From Bacteroidales bacterium (GTDB taxonomy: Bacteria; Bacteroidota; Bacteroidia; Bacteroidales; F082), in contig JANTGU010000043.1 in the NCBI GenBank assembly GCA_024762735.1, positions 1 to 10,947 on the forward strand: 10,947 nucleotides of DNA. Reading direction: 5' to 3'. Position 1 is the stretch's first letter. Each line of letters begins with the position of its first letter. Shown here in pieces: positions 8,064-10,947 of this stretch. A program made the translations under genes and the position numbers. The notes under the pieces are model-generated. The model had not been told where the DNA came from. It searched no databases and saw only the letters and a program-made list of their open reading frames with translations.

Positions 8064-8253
8064 CATTCTTTTATGTTTTGTCACGTTTTTTTCATGCTGC
8101 GCGAAAAAAAACGCGCCAAAACGGATTTTACCTTTTTTTACCCCGGGTTAATCCCGATAGCTATCGGGACGGGGCTATTATTATTCGACCCCTACGGGGT
8201 TCGCCTGTTAATCATTCTCTTGTGTATCGGCTTGGCCGTCATGGATGTTTCAT
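8064..8253 (+). repeat. Modular palindromic repeat, copy B
   Basis: The gene-proximal end (complement of GTGACAAAACATAAAAGAAT) lies 47 bases upstream of the acyl-CoA dehydrogenase start. In order it contains several parts. The first is a stem of 19 positions, 8074-8092 with 8105-8123, with mismatches at 8081/8116 and 8083/8114. Next is the ACCCCGGGTT module, then the perfect 18-bp palindrome TCCCGATAGCTATCGGGA (8152-8169). After that come the ATTCGACCCCTACGGGGT module (8183-8200), TAATCATTC (8209-8217), and the distal end CCGTCATGGATGTTTCAT (8236-8253). The same modules in the same order make up copy C. The distal end stops 10 bases short of the Fic remnant's stop codon. Confidence 0.75.
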
Positions 8254-8263
8254 GTGTTAAATA

Positions 8264-8578
8264 TTATCCTTTCAAAGTTAACAAGCTCATTAACCTTTCA
8301 TTTATATAATAATTTCCTGTTCCTAATTTTTGCTTTTTCAACAACCCGTCGTTGGTCAATTGGTTCAAATATTTTGCTGCAGGTATTCTGGAAACTCCTA
8401 AATCGTTTTCAAGAAACTCAATTTTGGTATAAGGATGTTTAAACAGATTGTTGAGCAAATCCTGACTGAAAAACTTATAGTTATCACGAAGCAGATTTTT
8501 ATACTCTAATATTAATGTTCGTATTTTTTCAATCAAAACAATCGTTTCTTTCGAGATTTGTTCAACAGCATCCAGCAT
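8264..8578 (-). pseudogene. C-terminal winged-helix remnant of a Fic-family protein
   Basis: The open frame encodes 104 residues from an ATG at 8578. The sequence (YMLDAVEQISKET, then HPYTKIEFLENDLGVSR, AAKYLNQLTNDGLLKKQ and NYYINERL) reads like the last third of Bacteroidota Fic proteins. In those it carries a helix followed by a winged helix-turn-helix DNA-binding domain. The Fic catalytic core, including its HPFxxGNGR motif, is absent. The frame stays open only about 19 codons upstream of the ATG, and those residues (KTKQIFY before the ATG) keep just the last bits of homology. The stop is a TAA near 8633-8635. Only 77 bp separate it from the carboxylase gene, so the missing 5' part is not nearby. 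I read it as a truncated remnant. A small stand-alone DNA-binding protein cannot be excluded, since the frame that remains is undamaged. Confidence 0.65.
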
Positions 8579-8655
8579 ATAAAATATCTGTTTTGTTTTA
8601 CAAAGTAACCTTTCTTTGATAAGAAAATCAAATTATTTTTACATACTTGTTTGCT

Positions 8656-10653
8656 CTATTCCGTTTTCTTTTCTGCCAAATACACTAACTGTACATCGGT
8701 GTTAACCATATCGCCCTCCTTAACGGGAACCTTTTCGACAACAGCATCCGATACGGCAATAATGTTGTTTTCCATTTTCATGGCTTCCACCACCACGAGG
8801 ATGGTGCCGCGGGTAACTTCATCACCTTCCTTCACATTTACCTTGATTACCTTGCCCGGCATGGGCGCAAACAGGTTGTTGTCGCCATCGCCCGAAGAAG
8901 TAGCAGCGTAATCTTCAGTCTCCACCAGAATATCCAAACGTTTTACGTTGAAGATGTGACCCTCCAACGACACATATCCCTGCCCCTTTTCATCGTTGGA
9001 AACAGCAGTAGTGTAAAACCTGTCGTTGATGCGAAACCGGGTGGTGTCGTCATCCATCTCTTTCAGACAAATTTCAAATTCGGTATCATCCAATGTTACA
9101 TTTAATAATCCTTCATGGTGCTGGTGGATGGTGACCACTTTTTGTTTCCCTTCCACTTCAAACGGTATTTCCATCCTGTTGCGCCAGTACCCCAATTGCT
9201 GCCACACGTTTTCCGATTCCAGTTTTTGATGGTAATTCAAACTGTACAAAAGATAGGCAAACAACGGCACTTCGACTCCTGTTTTTTGCTTTGACTGCTC
9301 GATGGCAGACAGAATCTCATCCGTATGCTCGTCGCAGAATTTGGTAGAAATTGTATTTTCAATAAAGGCCTTGTGCTGTAAAAGCTGCAACAGGTATGGG
9401 ATGTTTGTTTTGATACCATGAATATCAAACTGCCTGAGTGCCGCTATGCTTTTTTCGATGGCAATGTGGCGGTTTTCGCCCCAAATCACCAGTTTGCTAA
9501 TCATGGGGTCGAAAAAGCTTTGTATCTCCGTGGCCCTGTCGATAGCGGAATCGATGCGGATGTTGTTGCCTTCGGGCTGGCGAAAGAGGGTCATGGTTCC
9601 CGGCGAAGGCAGAAAGTTGTTGGCAGGGTCTTCGGCATAGATACGGCATTCGATGGCGTGGCCGCTTTGGCGCAGGCTGTCCTGCGATAAGCGTAACGGG
9701 TTTCCTGCGGCCACCAGAATTTGCTCTTCCACCAAATCAACTCCGGTTACCATTTCGGTAACGGGATGCTCCACCTGGATACGCGTGTTCATCTCCAAAA
9801 AATAGAAGTTAAGATGTTTGTCCACCAAAAATTCGATGGTGCCCGCGCTGTTGTACTTGATGGCTTTGCCAATGGCTACGGCAGCATCGCCCATTTTGGC
9901 ACGAAGCGCTTCCGTTAGAGTGGGGGATGGAGATTCTTCGATAATTTTTTGATAACGGCGCTGAATGGTACATTCGCGGTCAAACAGATGAACCACTTTG
10001 CCGTGTTTATCACCAATAATCTGAAATTCGATGTGACGGGGTTCTTCAATATATTTTTCAATGTAAATGGTGCCGTCACCAAAGTAGTTTTTAGCTTCGC
10101 GGGCGGTAGATTCCAACACGTTTTCCAACTCCGAAGGGTCGTAAACAATGCGCATTCCTTTGCCGCCACCGCCAGCTGCCGCTTTTACCAAAACCGGAAA
10201 ATCAAGCTGTCCGATGTTGTTGGAAAGTTCTTTGGGAGAGCCCGTGATACCCTCAGTCATGGGAATACCAATCTCTTTGACAAAAGCCCGGGCTTCAATT
10301 TTGTTGCCCATCACCTGCATGGCACGGGTATGAGGCCCTATGAACGTAATGTTGTTTTTTTCGCAGGCATCCACCAGCAGCGGGTTTTCAGCCAGAAAAC
10401 CATAGCCGGGATGAATGGCATCACAACCGGCTTTAAGGGCCACATGAATGATTTTATCAATATTGAGGTAGGTTTCACTCAGCTCCTGTTTGCCAATGCA
10501 GTAAGCTTCGTCGGCGTAGCGAACATGCAGCGAGTCTTCGTCCACTTCCGAGTAAACAGCCACGGTTTCAATGCCCAGTTTCCAGGCTGATTTGATCACT
10601 CTGACGGCTATTTCACCCCGGTTGGCAATGAGTATTTTTTTAAAAAGGTTCAT
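8656..10653 (-). CDS. Acyl-CoA carboxylase alpha subunit (biotin carboxylase plus biotin carrier), propionyl-CoA carboxylase-like
   Basis: This 665-residue protein carboxylates its own biotin using ATP and bicarbonate, for a partner beta subunit to transfer the carboxyl group to an acyl-CoA. The N-terminus KKILIANRGEIA is the classic biotin carboxylase start. The glycine-rich ATP-grasp loop KAAAGGGGKGM is at about 157-167, and EMNTRIQVEHPVTE is at about 287-300. A BT-like linking region covers about 450-590. The biotinyl domain ends the protein, with EAMKMEN and biotinylated K626. I chose the ATG at 10653: homologues start here, and the preceding ACAATAACAAT resembles the leaders of the two + strand hydrolase genes. 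An in-frame ATG at 10677 would add MTITNNNN. Propionyl-, acetyl- and 3-methylcrotonyl-CoA carboxylase subunits share this layout. The dehydrogenase type nearby favours propionyl-CoA. The beta subunit is not in the window. Confidence 0.94.
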   Translation of the reverse strand: MNLFKKILIANRGEIAVRVIKSAWKLGIETVAVYSEVDEDSLHVRYADEAYCIGKQELSETYLNIDKIIHVALKAGCDAIHPGYGFLAENPLLVDACEKNNITFIGPHTRAMQVMGNKIEARAFVKEIGIPMTEGITGSPKELSNNIGQLDFPVLVKAAAGGGGKGMRIVYDPSELENVLESTAREAKNYFGDGTIYIEKYIEEPRHIEFQIIGDKHGKVVHLFDRECTIQRRYQKIIEESPSPTLTEALRAKMGDAAVAIGKAIKYNSAGTIEFLVDKHLNFYFLEMNTRIQVEHPVTEMVTGVDLVEEQILVAAGNPLRLSQDSLRQSGHAIECRIYAEDPANNFLPSPGTMTLFRQPEGNNIRIDSAIDRATEIQSFFDPMISKLVIWGENRHIAIEKSIAALRQFDIHGIKTNIPYLLQLLQHKAFIENTISTKFCDEHTDEILSAIEQSKQKTGVEVPLFAYLLYSLNYHQKLESENVWQQLGYWRNRMEIPFEVEGKQKVVTIHQHHEGLLNVTLDDTEFEICLKEMDDDTTRFRINDRFYTTAVSNDEKGQGYVSLEGHIFNVKRLDILVETEDYAATSSGDGDNNLFAPMPGKVIKVNVKEGDEVTRGTILVVVEAMKMENNIIAVSDAVVEKVPVKEGDMVNTDVQLVYLAEKKTE

Positions 10654-10701
10654 ATTGTTATTGTTTGTTATTGTCATTTATCTGTTTATGATTTTGTATT
10701 T

Positions 10702-10926
10702 CATTCTTTTATGTTTTGTCACAATTTTCGGCTTCGCCATCGAAAATTGCGCCAAAACACGTTTGATTTATCTTTTTACCCGGGGTTGCACCCCGGGCTA
10801 ATAAGATTCGACCCCTACAGGGTCGGTAATCATTCCCCTGCCCGCCCGTACCGGACAGTATCTGCCCGATTGTGGTCAGGCGGGCGTTCGGGCGGGTGTA
10901 TCGTTAGACCGTCATGAATGTTTCAT
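10702..10926 (+). repeat. Modular palindromic repeat, copy C (most complete)
   Basis: The gene-proximal block (10702-10722) lies 48 bases before the chosen carboxylase start. The stem pairs 10712-10730 with 10741-10759: 19 positions with mismatches at 10719/10752 and 10721/10750, around a loop GCTTCGCCAT. Then come the hairpin CCCGGGGT-TGC-ACCCCGGG (about 10780-10798), ATTCGACCCCTACAGGGT (10806-10823), and TAATCATTC. Next is an extra GC-rich module with CCCGCCCG and CGGGCGGG arms (about 10840-10896) that copy B lacks. The distal end is CCGTCATGAATGTTTCAT (10909-10926). Short open frames run through it, but their sequence follows the repeat modules and not any protein family I recognise. Confidence 0.75.
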
Positions 10927-10947
10927 TTGTTTATAATTTTCCATTTT

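Noticed and set aside
9949..10590. Long + strand open frame of 213 codons opposite the carboxylase gene
   Set aside because: It lies wholly antisense to a strongly conserved biotin carboxylase domain and has no recognisable protein motif; it is a shadow frame.
10711..10917. Short + strand open frames with PGLHPGLIRFDPYR-like residues in copy C, with a similar PGLIPIAIG frame in copy B
   Set aside because: The peptide similarity follows from the repeated DNA modules. There is no protein family match, and the frames run through palindromes.

Overview
The window looks like a chromosomal segment of a Bacteroidota bacterium, probably an environmental Bacteroidales or Marinilabiliales-type lineage. 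This rests on three things: a -7-like TAnnTTTG promoter box, A-rich leaders without Shine-Dalgarno sites, and gene products of Bacteroidota type. The species cannot be fixed from the sequence alone.

Left half (143-6458, + strand): three exported glycoside hydrolases for starch and maltodextrin breakdown. They are a SusA/neopullulanase-like GH13 enzyme (143-2017), a GH31 alpha-glucosidase or alpha-glucosyltransferase with an extra N-terminal beta-sandwich-like domain (2031-4886), and a compact second GH13 enzyme (5088-6458). All have type I-like signal peptides without a lipobox, so they are predicted to act in the periplasm on oligosaccharides brought in by a SusCD-type importer. That importer is not in the window; it may lie to the left.

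Right half (10653-6871, - strand): the biotin-carboxylase/biotin-carrier alpha subunit of an acyl-CoA carboxylase (propionyl-CoA type most likely), then a C-terminal remnant of a Fic-family protein, then a short- or branched-chain acyl-CoA dehydrogenase. The dehydrogenase keeps the SCAD/MCAD-type catalytic glutamate and lacks the one used by isovaleryl-CoA dehydrogenase. This favours a route through propionyl-CoA or short-chain acyl-CoA rather than leucine catabolism. The carboxylase beta subunit is not in the window. The two halves converge on a 412-bp gene-free stretch with several inverted repeats.

The most interesting non-coding signal is a modular, palindrome-rich repeat present three times: 4899-5087 inverted, 8064-8253 and 10702-10926. 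Each copy lies directly upstream of a start codon and in the same orientation relative to the gene it precedes. Two copies fold into a 19-position stem whose outer part is conserved and whose inner part differs in sequence but keeps pairing (four compensated pairs). The third copy has lost one arm, which is replaced by a different repeat. The elements have swappable GC-rich palindromic modules. They could be a MITE/REP-like mobile family, a leader RNA structure, or both. No tRNA, rRNA, CRISPR array or transposase gene was seen.
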